A stretch of 64,000 nt of DNA from Francisella sp. LA112445 (GTDB taxonomy: Bacteria > Pseudomonadota > Gammaproteobacteria > Francisellales > Francisellaceae). The notes beneath the pieces were generated by a model. The model did no database searches. It was not told the origin of the DNA and worked only from the letters and a program-made list of their open reading frames with translations. The position numbers and the translations under genes were made by a program. Positions 27,958-36,028 of this stretch are shown in pieces (positions within the stretch are counted from its first letter, which is position 1; every line of letters starts with the position of its first letter). The DNA is taken from assembly GCF_012224145.1 (NCBI RefSeq), contig NZ_CP041030.1:2075667-2139666 (forward strand), read 5' to 3'.

Positions 27958-27984
27958 AGGACAGCACAATGTGCTACCCCTACA
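27958..27984. repeat. single palindromic repeat of the second family
   Basis: AGCACAATGTGCT (27963-27975) is a perfect 6-bp inverted repeat around one base, flanked by GGAC and by a CTACA border seen in the other copies. It lies between the nickel permease and the protease gene and could form a hairpin in their message. Confidence 0.6.
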
Positions 27985-28012
27985 TAAATTTATTAATCAT
28001 AAAAGGTAAAAA

Positions 28013-28483
28013 ATGAAACAAAAGACTCTAATTCTTGGTATAGGTTCACCATTTGCTGATGATCAATTTGGTTGGTTTGTAGCTGATAAATTAGCCAAGA
28101 TTGTAAAAGAAAAAAATATACAGGATATAACTGTAGAAAGTGCTGATAGACCAGGTTTAAATTTACTTACTTATCTAGATAGTGACTATGATAAAGTTAT
28201 TCTAATAGATGCTGTATATGCCAAAGTTGAACCTGGAACAGAATTTTATTTCAAAGCAAAAGATATTCTAAGTTTTGGAGGTTTTTTATCCTCACATAGT
28301 GTTGGTGTTGCTCCATCTTTGGCATTAGCTGATGCTATAGGGATGAATATTAGCAATGTTGAATTTTATGGAGTAGAAGGTCAAAGAATATTTGAAAAAG
28401 ATGATGTACTTTCTGATTTGATTAAAAATGCTATAGATAAATTAATAAATTACTTACAAGACAAATTATTAAACTATTTATAA
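28013..28483 (+). CDS. hydrogenase maturation protease (HycI/HoxW type)
   Basis: A 156-residue endopeptidase that removes the C-terminal tail of the nickel-loaded large subunit. The N-terminal GIGSPFADDQFGW corresponds to the family G-x-G-N/S ... DD-x-x-G motif whose acidic residue binds nickel. LIDAVYA is the second conserved block, and SSHSVGVAPSLALA carries the histidine of the third. It closes the hydrogenase locus and converges on the Abi gene, with 2 bp between stops. The likely substrate is the 9-residue tail of the alpha subunit. Confidence 0.92.
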   Translation: MKQKTLILGIGSPFADDQFGWFVADKLAKIVKEKNIQDITVESADRPGLNLLTYLDSDYDKVILIDAVYAKVEPGTEFYFKAKDILSFGGFLSSHSVGVAPSLALADAIGMNISNVEFYGVEGQRIFEKDDVLSDLIKNAIDKLINYLQDKLLNYL

Positions 28484-28485
28484 AT

Positions 28486-29529
28486 CTACATAATAGCTAG
28501 CTTTATAGTTTTTTTTAATCTTGATTCCCAATCACTTGGAAAACCTAAATACTTTAAATCAATATCTTTATTATGAATCAACTCTCCATTTTCATTTTTT
28601 ATTTTTGTTATATTTATAAGTCTATCTATCCATGTTGATTTAGGATTTATTTTCATAAGCATTAATACAGCAATAACTATATAGTTATATACACTATTGT
28701 CAGCTTTCTCATATTCTTTAGTTTCTTCTTTTTGAATTACAATATTCATAGCCTGTTTATACTTGTCTAATAATGGAGGATATGCAACCATTCTTGTACC
28801 ATACAATCTCTCATGGTGAGAACACATATTTCTTATATCCGTTAAACATTTCAATACTGTTTGCATTAGATCTCCAGATGGAATACCTAATTTATTGGCT
28901 ATCTTCTTTTTATAGCTTTTACTTTGTGTTATTGAATACCACATAGAAAACTCCCCAAACGTCAGATATTCTGCAACAACCCATGTGGGAGGAAAACGTG
29001 GACTCGAGTACTTTTCTAGGTATGATTTTATTGATATCTCTTTAACAGCCTTTTCTTCTTTGATTTTTCTTTCAACATCATTAACTTTATCTTCTATATT
29101 ATTAAGTAAAGAATTATAACAAATCCTTTTATCAGAAAGGGAGCTAGATAAGATATTCATAAAATTATTTGATTTCAGATAAAAATGAGAATCTTTCGTT
29201 TTTTCAGACATCACATTAACCCACCAAGCTCTGAAAGATATTTCTATTCGTTCTATAATCTCTAGTAACAGATGTCTTAATTTTCTATCGAAAAGATATA
29301 TATTAAGTATTTTATCAAAAGAAATACCATTTTTTAGCTGATGTTTCCTTGAACCTCCGTCTGATTTTTCTTCAAAAGGTATTAAATAAGGTGATAATCT
29401 ATAATAACCAATATTCTCTAAATATCTTATTGCTCTTAATTCATCACTAATAAATAATCCCCTTCCACCAAGCAAATCTAATTGTTCAGAGGAATCTAGC
29501 GGAGGTTTTGAATATTTTAATTTTGCCAT
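28486..29529 (-). CDS. Abi_2 family abortive-infection protein (AbiD/AbiF-like)
   Basis: A 347-residue cytoplasmic protein. LENIGYYRLSPYLIPF, then LNIYLFDRKLRHLLLEIIERIEISFR (residues about 76-100) and IRNMCSHHERLYGTRM (232-247) are the Abi_2 signatures. Arg233-Asn234 and His238 form the R-x4-H motif of the HEPN RNase superfamily to which Abi_2 is assigned. Such proteins arrest infected cells, probably by RNA cleavage. The gene is alone, with no protein antitoxin beside it; the 170 bp upstream can form hairpins. No ribosome site is clear at the ATG. Confidence 0.88.
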   Translation of the reverse strand: MAKLKYSKPPLDSSEQLDLLGGRGLFISDELRAIRYLENIGYYRLSPYLIPFEEKSDGGSRKHQLKNGISFDKILNIYLFDRKLRHLLLEIIERIEISFRAWWVNVMSEKTKDSHFYLKSNNFMNILSSSLSDKRICYNSLLNNIEDKVNDVERKIKEEKAVKEISIKSYLEKYSSPRFPPTWVVAEYLTFGEFSMWYSITQSKSYKKKIANKLGIPSGDLMQTVLKCLTDIRNMCSHHERLYGTRMVAYPPLLDKYKQAMNIVIQKEETKEYEKADNSVYNYIVIAVLMLMKINPKSTWIDRLINITKIKNENGELIHNKDIDLKYLGFPSDWESRLKKTIKLAIM

Positions 29530-29699
29530 ATGTAAATAAAAGAAAGAATTGAGCCTCCAAATTTGAGCTTCTATAGATAGGCTTAGGAGGAATTAACAAC
29601 CCAATAGTACACTATTACTCCTTATATGTAAACTCTTTCCAGATAAAGAGAAAACCTTATATAACTGCAATGTTTATTGATTTTCTAGATACTACTCAT
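29530..29699. ncRNA. structured region upstream of the Abi gene; possible RNA
   Basis: The 170 bp between the Abi gene and the next coding region contains CCTCC/GGAGG near 29550-29590 with an inner pairing, and a perfect CTCTTT/AAAGAG hairpin at 29633-29650 with a 6-base loop. No frame longer than a few codons is convincing. Some Abi_2-type toxins are, as I recall, paired with small structured RNAs, so an antitoxin RNA or a structured 5' leader is possible. Weakly supported. Confidence 0.2.
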
Positions 29700-30440
29700 T
29701 TATTTTTTATAAAACCCCGCCCTAAAAGCCAAAGGAAATTCTACTTTGTATACTTGCTCATCTAATATCTTTCTAACTTTTGTAAAAAATTCACTATCAA
29801 CATTTTTTGAGTAATCCCTAAAAAATCCCCAAGTACTAAAGAATTTAAATAACTGATCTGAATCCCAACTTAGCTTAAGAGTTACTTTTGGAATATTTTC
29901 AATTTCTTCAAATGGAAAGTATAAGTCTTTATATTTATTTAGATGTATTAATGATCTTTTAGACCACTTATCTCCGATTAAATCTTTAATCAAATTTAAC
30001 TTCTCTACTGTTTGGGGATCTGATGACTCTGGAAATGAATAGCTCCAAAAGCAAACAAAGGCATTATTATTAAGATGTCTAATTAGAGAATCCAGACAGC
30101 CCTCTTGATCAAACCAGTGCGCAGCAGTAGCAGAAATCACTAAATCAAACTTAAAATCAAAAGTTATATCTTTAGCATCCATTTGTAAGTATTTAATATT
30201 TGGATTTTTATATGCACATATAATTTGATTTTCACTTATATCAATAGCATATATATTAGAATAAAAACTTGCTAGTTTAATAGCTGCTTGACCATTCCCA
30301 GTACCAAGATCCAAAACATTTTTTGCCGCAGGCTTTATAGATTTGATCCATTCAAAGATTTCTTTTGGATATTCTAGCCTATACTCTTTATATTCATTTG
30401 CTTCGCTATCAAACTCATTATTAATATTATTTAGCAACAT
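29700..30440 (-). CDS. class I SAM-dependent methyltransferase
   Basis: A 246-residue cytoplasmic methyltransferase. Motif I is NVLDLGTGNGQAAIKLA (residues about 40-56), followed by the acidic residue of motif II in IYAIDIS and the post-II block YLQMDAKDITF. The C-terminal half, with a TAAHWFDQEG stretch, resembles the YcgJ/UbiE-like Methyltransf_11 group. The substrate is unknown; small molecules are most likely. It stands alone between the Abi gene and a divergent oxidoreductase gene. Confidence 0.85.
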   Translation of the reverse strand: MLLNNINNEFDSEANEYKEYRLEYPKEIFEWIKSIKPAAKNVLDLGTGNGQAAIKLASFYSNIYAIDISENQIICAYKNPNIKYLQMDAKDITFDFKFDLVISATAAHWFDQEGCLDSLIRHLNNNAFVCFWSYSFPESSDPQTVEKLNLIKDLIGDKWSKRSLIHLNKYKDLYFPFEEIENIPKVTLKLSWDSDQLFKFFSTWGFFRDYSKNVDSEFFTKVRKILDEQVYKVEFPLAFRAGFYKK

Positions 30441-30670
30441 TCAAAAACTAGATTTTTTAGTACAACTAATTTCAAATATAACTATAAAAACTAGGGGATA
30501 CAATTACTAAAGCTAAGAAACTTCTAGTAATATATTTTCTTCCAACGTTAATGCTTAATTTCAGATAGTAATATCCATAATTTTGATTATTTTTAATAAT
30601 TTTAAATTGTTAAATATACCAAGTAAAATAGTCTCTAGTTTGTATTTAAATAAATAGAAAAACAAATAAA

Positions 30671-31660
30671 ATGAAAGCAATTATATATAACGATAAGAAT
30701 GATGTTTTTGAAAATGCTGAGATAAATATCCCTAAAATAGAAAATTCTACTGATGTTTTAGTGAAAGTTAAAGCTGTAGGACTAAACCCCGTTGATGCAA
30801 AAATTAATCAGTGGTTTTCCATGGTTGAAAATTCTCAATCAACTTGGGTTGGTGGTTTAGATGTATGTGGTGAAATCATCGCTACTGGCTCTGATGTATC
30901 AAAATGGAATAAGGGAGATTTGGTTCTTTATCATGGTGATATGATGCGTGCTAATGGAGGTTTTGCAGAATATGCAATCCATGACTCTCGTACACTAATA
31001 AAAGCAAGTCAAAAATTAACTCCTGCTGAGCAAGCAAGCATTCCTTGTGCTGGTTGGACAGCATATAGAGCTATGCTGGAGAAGCTTAATATTACTCAAG
31101 GAGAAAGTGTATTTATATCTGGAGGTTCAGGTGGTGTAGGTAGCTTTGCTGTTCAACTAGCTAAAAATGCTGGAGCAAAATATGTAGTTGCAAGCTGCTC
31201 TGAGAAGAATTTTGAGTATGTTAAATCTTTAGGTGCAACAGATGTCGTAAACTATAATGATAAATCGCTAATTGAGAAAGTTTTCGACTATACAGATGGT
31301 TATGGCATTGATAAATTGTTAAATACTTCTGGTAGAAGTACTGATATTGCTTTAAGTGATTTACTTGCATTCAATGGACATTTTTTAGAGCTTTTGGATG
31401 TTGTAAGACCTACAGAATATAATGATGTCTTTATGAGGAACCTATCATTTCATCAATTAAGCTTAGGTGCTGCTCATAGATATGGTGGAGACAAAGCAAA
31501 GAAACAGCTTACAGAAGTAGGTGAGAATATGTTGCAACTTGTTGAAAATAAAGCTATAAAACTTCCTTTAATAAATACTATTTCTATCCAAGATGTGCCA
31601 GAGATTCTAAAAGAAATGCGTAAAGCTCATACTAAAGGAAAATATGTATTAGTTTTATAA
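30671..31660 (+). CDS. NADPH-dependent quinone oxidoreductase-like (MDR superfamily)
   Basis: A 329-residue medium-chain dehydrogenase/reductase. The N-terminal GroES-like domain includes GLNPVDAKIN and GGLDVCGEI but lacks the catalytic-zinc cysteine and histidine set of alcohol dehydrogenases, so it belongs with the zinc-free quinone reductases. The nucleotide-binding loop is ISGGSGGVGSFAVQLAK (about 149-165). The family reduces quinones or activated alkenes with NADPH. A symmetrical AT-stem hairpin after its stop may be a two-way terminator. Confidence 0.85.
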   Translation: MKAIIYNDKNDVFENAEINIPKIENSTDVLVKVKAVGLNPVDAKINQWFSMVENSQSTWVGGLDVCGEIIATGSDVSKWNKGDLVLYHGDMMRANGGFAEYAIHDSRTLIKASQKLTPAEQASIPCAGWTAYRAMLEKLNITQGESVFISGGSGGVGSFAVQLAKNAGAKYVVASCSEKNFEYVKSLGATDVVNYNDKSLIEKVFDYTDGYGIDKLLNTSGRSTDIALSDLLAFNGHFLELLDVVRPTEYNDVFMRNLSFHQLSLGAAHRYGGDKAKKQLTEVGENMLQLVENKAIKLPLINTISIQDVPEILKEMRKAHTKGKYVLVL

Positions 31661-31688
31661 AAAAATACATCATCTCTAACGTATTTTT
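31661..31688. terminator. bidirectional terminator between convergent genes
   Basis: AAAAATAC at 31661-31668 pairs with GTATTTTT at 31681-31688 across a 12-base loop. The stem is flanked by A-runs on one side and T-runs on the other, giving a possible intrinsic terminator for the oxidoreductase and for the opposite 2-oxoglutarate oxygenase gene. Confidence 0.5.
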
Positions 31689-32486
31689 CTATTCTGAAAA
31701 TAATGCTAAATAATCTTTATAGTATTTCTCTGCTGTTACCATAGATTTATCGATTAATATTATATCTTGCTGAGGATGTGGTATAGAGAAAAACGCGAAT
31801 GAAATTCTTTCATTAGTTGCTTTTTTATCAAGATTAACGCGATGATTACAAGCAGGAAATCTACCTTTACTCCAGTACTTCATAAAATAGCCATTAAAAA
31901 TTGTTACATTATTACTTGCTGGTATTTTCTGCCATTGCCCGTGTGAGTTTTTATAATCTAAACCATCACTTGTACCAAATGGAAAAACTGTAAAAAGAGA
32001 AATATCTGTATGCTCAGTTAAACGTAATTCTTGGTGAAGCATATCTTTTTTAACTTCAGGATAGAAATTGCATGAAACCATATGAGCCATATCTTTATGT
32101 ATGCCCTCTAGATTACTAAAGCTTAAAGATGAAAGTATACTTTTCTCTATCTTAAAAATCTGTTTATAGATATCAGCCCACTCATTTGATAGAAATTTCT
32201 TAAACTCTATAGGAAAACAACTTGATTCATGTAAATTTGATAAAACAAATGTGTGTAGCAAATCGGTCGCACCTTGATTTGTACTATCCTCTTGACCTAA
32301 ATATGAGTAACCATCAAAACCCTTAGAAAAGTTTTTTTGCAAATATTTATCTTTGTAAGCTTTTTCTCGTAATATAAAACTCTTTAGTGAATTAGCTAAA
32401 TTTTCATACCCTGATAATGCTGGAATATCCGTAACACAACACCCTTCTTCGATTAGTAGATCGAGCTGATCTTTAGTTAAAGTCAT
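31689..32486 (-). CDS. 2-oxoglutarate/Fe(II)-dependent oxygenase, isopenicillin N synthase-like
   Basis: A 265-residue cytoplasmic non-haem iron enzyme. The facial triad is visible as His-x-Asp in LTEHTDISLF and His in CNHRVNL, and RISFAFF supplies the Arg-x-Ser that binds the 2-oxoglutarate carboxylate. The fold order and length fit the isopenicillin N synthase/2OG-FeII_Oxy family. The substrate cannot be read. It neighbours an AraC regulator, a quinone reductase-like gene and a flavin monooxygenase, which may together process one small molecule; that is inference. Confidence 0.83.
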   Translation of the reverse strand: MTLTKDQLDLLIEEGCCVTDIPALSGYENLANSLKSFILREKAYKDKYLQKNFSKGFDGYSYLGQEDSTNQGATDLLHTFVLSNLHESSCFPIEFKKFLSNEWADIYKQIFKIEKSILSSLSFSNLEGIHKDMAHMVSCNFYPEVKKDMLHQELRLTEHTDISLFTVFPFGTSDGLDYKNSHGQWQKIPASNNVTIFNGYFMKYWSKGRFPACNHRVNLDKKATNERISFAFFSIPHPQQDIILIDKSMVTAEKYYKDYLALFSE

Positions 32487-32580
32487 CAGATAAAATTATA
32501 TTTTTATATTTGTTGGGTACGATATTATCTAAATAAAGAAAAATTACAATTTTTAGAAACAGCAAAACTCAAGCATCTAT

Positions 32581-33354
32581 TTATTTCTTTTTAAACTCTG
32601 TTGGAGTTTTGCCTGTCATTTTTTTGAAACGATGTATAAAAGCACTATCACTAGAATAGCCTAAAGCCTGAGCTACTTGTGTTGTAGAAGTATTTTGCGA
32701 TAACATTGAAATAGCCTCTAATACTTTTACTTGCTGCTTCCATTGTTCAAAAGTCATACCAACATGTTTTTGAAATAACCTAGTTAGTGTTTTACTACTC
32801 ATTGCAAAATACTTTGCTACCTGGTCAATCAAAAGAGCTTCAGATAAGTTATTTATAATATATTTATAAATAGACTTTATAATATCTACGTTAGGTATTT
32901 CTAAAGTATAGTTTTGCTGTTTTGCTAAGTTTAATTGATCTGTCAGTACATTTATTATATTTTTTTGCTCTATCGTTAGGCGTCCTTCAAACTTACAAGT
33001 TTCAATAATCAACTCACGTAGTAAAGGAGAGATTGAAATAACCTGAGGTGTTTTAGGTAAATTATCTAACTTCTCTTCACAAAAATAGACACTTCGAAAG
33101 TCAACTCGGTTTTTACTTAATGTGCTATGAGGTACATTACCTGGTATCCATATTGCATTTGTTGGCGGTACTAAAAACACTTTCTCAGAAACTTGTGCTT
33201 CTATTATCCCTTTGGAACAGTACATTAGCTGAGCCTGTATATGTTGATGACTCCCATCCACGAACGGCGCACTATTATCATGGCTAATACCAAACACAGG
33301 TGATTCACTCTTTATAAGAGACGCTGGAATCTTATCAATCATTAAAATGTCCAT
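32581..33354 (-). CDS. AraC-family transcriptional regulator with cupin sensor domain
   Basis: A 257-residue regulator. The N-terminal half (FVDGSHQHIQAQLMY ... FLVPPTNAIWIPGNVPH) is a cupin ligand-binding domain. The C-terminal half has the two AraC helix-turn-helix units, the first in LIDQVAKYFAMSSKTLTRLF and the second in STTQVAQALGYSSDSAFIHRFKKMTGKTPTEF. It is divergent from the flavin monooxygenase region and probably controls it and itself. The sequence around its start is repeated at 35236-35268, which may mark its operator. No ribosome site is clear. Confidence 0.9.
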   Translation of the reverse strand: MDILMIDKIPASLIKSESPVFGISHDNSAPFVDGSHQHIQAQLMYCSKGIIEAQVSEKVFLVPPTNAIWIPGNVPHSTLSKNRVDFRSVYFCEEKLDNLPKTPQVISISPLLRELIIETCKFEGRLTIEQKNIINVLTDQLNLAKQQNYTLEIPNVDIIKSIYKYIINNLSEALLIDQVAKYFAMSSKTLTRLFQKHVGMTFEQWKQQVKVLEAISMLSQNTSTTQVAQALGYSSDSAFIHRFKKMTGKTPTEFKKK

Positions 33355-33376
33355 ATATATTTATAAATAGTCTAAA
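33344..33376. repeat. 33-bp duplicated segment at the AraC gene start (copy 1)
   Basis: Covers the first codons of the AraC gene and its 5' flank: AAAATGTCCA, five variable bases, then ATTTATAAATAGTCTAAA. The same arrangement occurs at 35236-35268 with 28 or more of 33 positions identical. It may contain the operator for the AraC regulator. Confidence 0.6.
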
Positions 33377-33452
33377 TTATTATATTACGCCTGAACTAAT
33401 TCTTCTACAATACCGAGCATATAATTAGTTAATATTTTCAGGAGAACTAATC

Positions 33453-33596
33453 ATGAAAAAAATTAATATCACAATGATCTTCTTGTTACTTCTATTTTCT
33501 GTAGAGTTTGGTAATAGTCTATGTTCTATAAGCTCATCATACCCATATCACGATGTATCAACCAAAGGTGGTGTACACATGATGTTTGCAATGTAG
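33453..33596 (+). CDS. small secreted peptide (47 residues) upstream of flavin monooxygenase
   Basis: A 47-residue frame with a strong ribosome site (AGGAGA at 33440-33445). The product begins MKKINITMIFLLLLFS, a typical signal peptide, leaving about 23-27 mature residues with one cysteine, ending VHMMFAM. It lies between the AraC gene and the monooxygenase gene, in the direction of the latter. It could be a genuine secreted peptide or the 5' remnant of a decayed secreted-protein gene; the tidy start favours expression. Confidence 0.45.
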   Translation: MKKINITMIFLLLLFSVEFGNSLCSISSSYPYHDVSTKGGVHMMFAM

Positions 33597-33670
33597 ATTA
33601 CTATATAACTAATACATACAATAGCAATTTATCAAAAAATATATAAAGCTTAAGCAATAAGGAGCATATT

Positions 33671-35179
33671 ATGAAAAACTCTTCAAAATGTACAACTCTA
33701 GATTATCAAGTAATCATTGTAGGGGGCGGTCCTGCTGGTACAGCTGCGGCTATAGAACTAGGCATGCAAAATATCAAAACCTTAGTTCTTGAGAAATATA
33801 CTAATCCTTTACTTAGCCCTAGAGCCCAATATCTTAACTCACGGACCGTTAGCTTACTAAAACGTTGGGGAATTTTTGATAAATTATCAAATCAAACTCT
33901 CCTTAGTAAAGACTTTCCTCAGGATGTTGTATGGCAAGCTAATCTAAAAGCAGATCCTATAGCTGTTGGTAGCATGAAATCTAAAGGATTACGAATACCC
34001 CTGTATATTACGGAAAATATACTACGAGAAAGACTTTCTGAGTTTCCATCTGTAACTTTACTAAAAAATCATGAAGTTGTTGATATTGAAATATCTGAAG
34101 ATACAACAGAAGTATCTGTTATAAACAAAGATAATCTACATTGCTCATTCTCATCAAACTATGTTATTGCATGTGATGGAGCAAATAGTCTAGTTCGCAA
34201 AAAATGTAAAATACCTTTTATAGAATTAGGTCCTAAAAGACAAATGCTAAGTATCTTATTTAAAGCTAATGATCTAAAATCACAAGTTAAAAATCTTAGT
34301 ATGATGCATTTGTGCCTAACTAAAGATGGAGCGTCAGCAATTGGTCCTATAGATCTAAGAACCAAAGAAGAGATATGGTACGCACAAATCCAATATCCTG
34401 GAAAAGAACTACCTTCAAAAGAGTTAGCAAGTAGAACCCTTGATGAGGTTGCTGGACTAAAAATTGATAAAGAGATAGTAAACTACCATTTATGGCAAAT
34501 GCAAGTACAAATAGCAGAATACTTTTGTTATTACCAAAAAGTATTTTTAGTCAGTGATAGTGCTCATGCCTTTGCACCTACAGGTGGGCTTGGCTTAAAT
34601 ACAGGCTTTGGAGATATTGTAAATCTTTGCTGGAAACTTGCATCTGTAATTCATAAGCAACAGAACCCAAATATTCTATCAACATATGAATCAGAGCGTA
34701 GACCTGTTGCTATACGCAATCTACATGCTGCCGAACAAAATGCTCAAGATAGAATACTTGCAAAAGATAATATTCAAGAACTAGCAGAAATTTCTGATAA
34801 ACAAGTTAATGCCAGACATATAACTCATGCTTACACTTATTTATATAGTAGTCTTACAAAACTAAATAGATTACAACCTCTAGATGAAATAAAGAAAAAT
34901 GATGACTACATAGCTCATGCAGATCCAGGTTATTTTCTTCCTGAAGTCTATATTGATGATAAATCTATTTATGAAATTTTATCTCGCACTCAATGGAGCT
35001 TACTAGTTGTTGGCAATCATAGTATGGATATCAATCTACCAGATAAAGTTTCTATACTAAGGCTTCCAGAAGATGCATACCCTCATAAATATATTCTTCT
35101 TAGACCAGATTGGCATATAAGTGCAACTTTTGAAAATCTACCAGAAAATATTTCTTTACCTTATAATCAAATCTCTTAA
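33671..35179 (+). CDS. FAD-dependent aromatic monooxygenase (PheA/TfdB/UbiH-like)
   Basis: A 502-residue flavoprotein hydroxylase. The N-terminal dinucleotide-binding motif is IIVGGGPAGTAAAIELG, the mid-region has the conserved DGANSLVR, and FLVSDSAHAFAPTGGLGLNTGFGDIVNLCWKL is the FAD-ribityl motif block. About 120 further residues at the C-terminus form a thioredoxin-like region as in phenol and polyketide hydroxylases. NAD(P)H-driven ring hydroxylation is expected. AAGGAGCATATTATG is the start context, very like those of the secreted proteins at 35526 and 46251. AraC control is likely. Confidence 0.88.
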   Translation: MKNSSKCTTLDYQVIIVGGGPAGTAAAIELGMQNIKTLVLEKYTNPLLSPRAQYLNSRTVSLLKRWGIFDKLSNQTLLSKDFPQDVVWQANLKADPIAVGSMKSKGLRIPLYITENILRERLSEFPSVTLLKNHEVVDIEISEDTTEVSVINKDNLHCSFSSNYVIACDGANSLVRKKCKIPFIELGPKRQMLSILFKANDLKSQVKNLSMMHLCLTKDGASAIGPIDLRTKEEIWYAQIQYPGKELPSKELASRTLDEVAGLKIDKEIVNYHLWQMQVQIAEYFCYYQKVFLVSDSAHAFAPTGGLGLNTGFGDIVNLCWKLASVIHKQQNPNILSTYESERRPVAIRNLHAAEQNAQDRILAKDNIQELAEISDKQVNARHITHAYTYLYSSLTKLNRLQPLDEIKKNDDYIAHADPGYFLPEVYIDDKSIYEILSRTQWSLLVVGNHSMDINLPDKVSILRLPEDAYPHKYILLRPDWHISATFENLPENISLPYNQIS

Positions 35180-35525
35180 TCTTATTAAAAAAACTGAATT
35201 ATATAGTAAATACCCACTTTTTACCTAACAATAATAAAATGTCCACAATTATTTATAAATAGTCTAAACTCCGATATTAAGACACAGATAATTGTTCTAA
35301 AATATACAGTACATGATTAACTAGAGCTCTTAAAAAAATCATGAGAACCAAGTTCGCTATAGGGTCTTATTTTATATTTCCATAAAAAATAATGGCTCTA
35401 ATACACATAGAGATATAGCGAGCAAATAAAGAAATACAAAAAACTATCTATATAAAAGTTTAATCAAATATTTCCTAAGTATAGATAAATAAAAACAAGA
35501 AATTCCAAATAATAAGGAGCATCCC
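35180..35525. other. 346-bp gap with a duplicated AraC-flank segment
   Basis: No gene is seen. 35236-35268 repeats the AraC-gene 5' segment at 33344-33376 in the same orientation, and looser similarity continues for some 30 bp. AT-rich sequence with possible promoters follows, up to the ribosome site of the next gene. Confidence 0.55.
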
Positions 35526-36026
35526 ATGAAAAAATATATACTAACATTAGTTATTAGCCTAGCTTCTCTTCTATTAATATCAACAAACACTTTTGCAGAT
35601 GCTAGTACTGTAAATAATTGTAGCCTTAAAAAATTTCAAGTAGTTCAAAACCTATACTTATATCTTAACTCTTCTAAATTTAATAACCCTAAAATAAAAG
35701 ACTTTAAAAAATTCTTTAACCCAAATGTTACAATGACTACTGATGATGTGGTTCTAGCTACAGGATATGACCAGTTTGAAAAGCACTTTGTTATGCTTAA
35801 CAAAGGCATTACAGAAATGAGCTTTAGTAACTTCCGTTACTTAAGTCAAAACAATCATAATTTAATATTTAAATATAATATGGATGGAAAATATAAAGGC
35901 GCTGACTTTAAACTTCTTGATGTAGCATCTTTTGATTTTGATAATAAATGTCGCATTGTTCGCTGGAATGAAGTCGCAGCTACAAATATACCTCTTGATA
36001 TCAATTCAATAAAAGTTACAAAATAG
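35526..36026 (+). CDS. secreted NTF2/SnoaL-like protein
   Basis: A 166-residue protein with a signal peptide (MKKYILTLVISLASLLLISTNTFA, cleavage after about residue 24). The mature part has an alternating helix-sheet pattern with YLYLNSSKFNNPKIKDFKKFF, FEKHFVML and a late strand RIVRWNEVAA, which resembles the SnoaL/NTF2-like cone fold. Such proteins are cyclases, isomerases or ligand carriers. AAGGAGCATCCCATG is a strong start. It may belong functionally with the oxygenases upstream, since a copy of the AraC-flank segment precedes it. Confidence 0.6.
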   Translation: MKKYILTLVISLASLLLISTNTFADASTVNNCSLKKFQVVQNLYLYLNSSKFNNPKIKDFKKFFNPNVTMTTDDVVLATGYDQFEKHFVMLNKGITEMSFSNFRYLSQNNHNLIFKYNMDGKYKGADFKLLDVASFDFDNKCRIVRWNEVAATNIPLDINSIKVTK

Positions 36027-36028
36027 TA

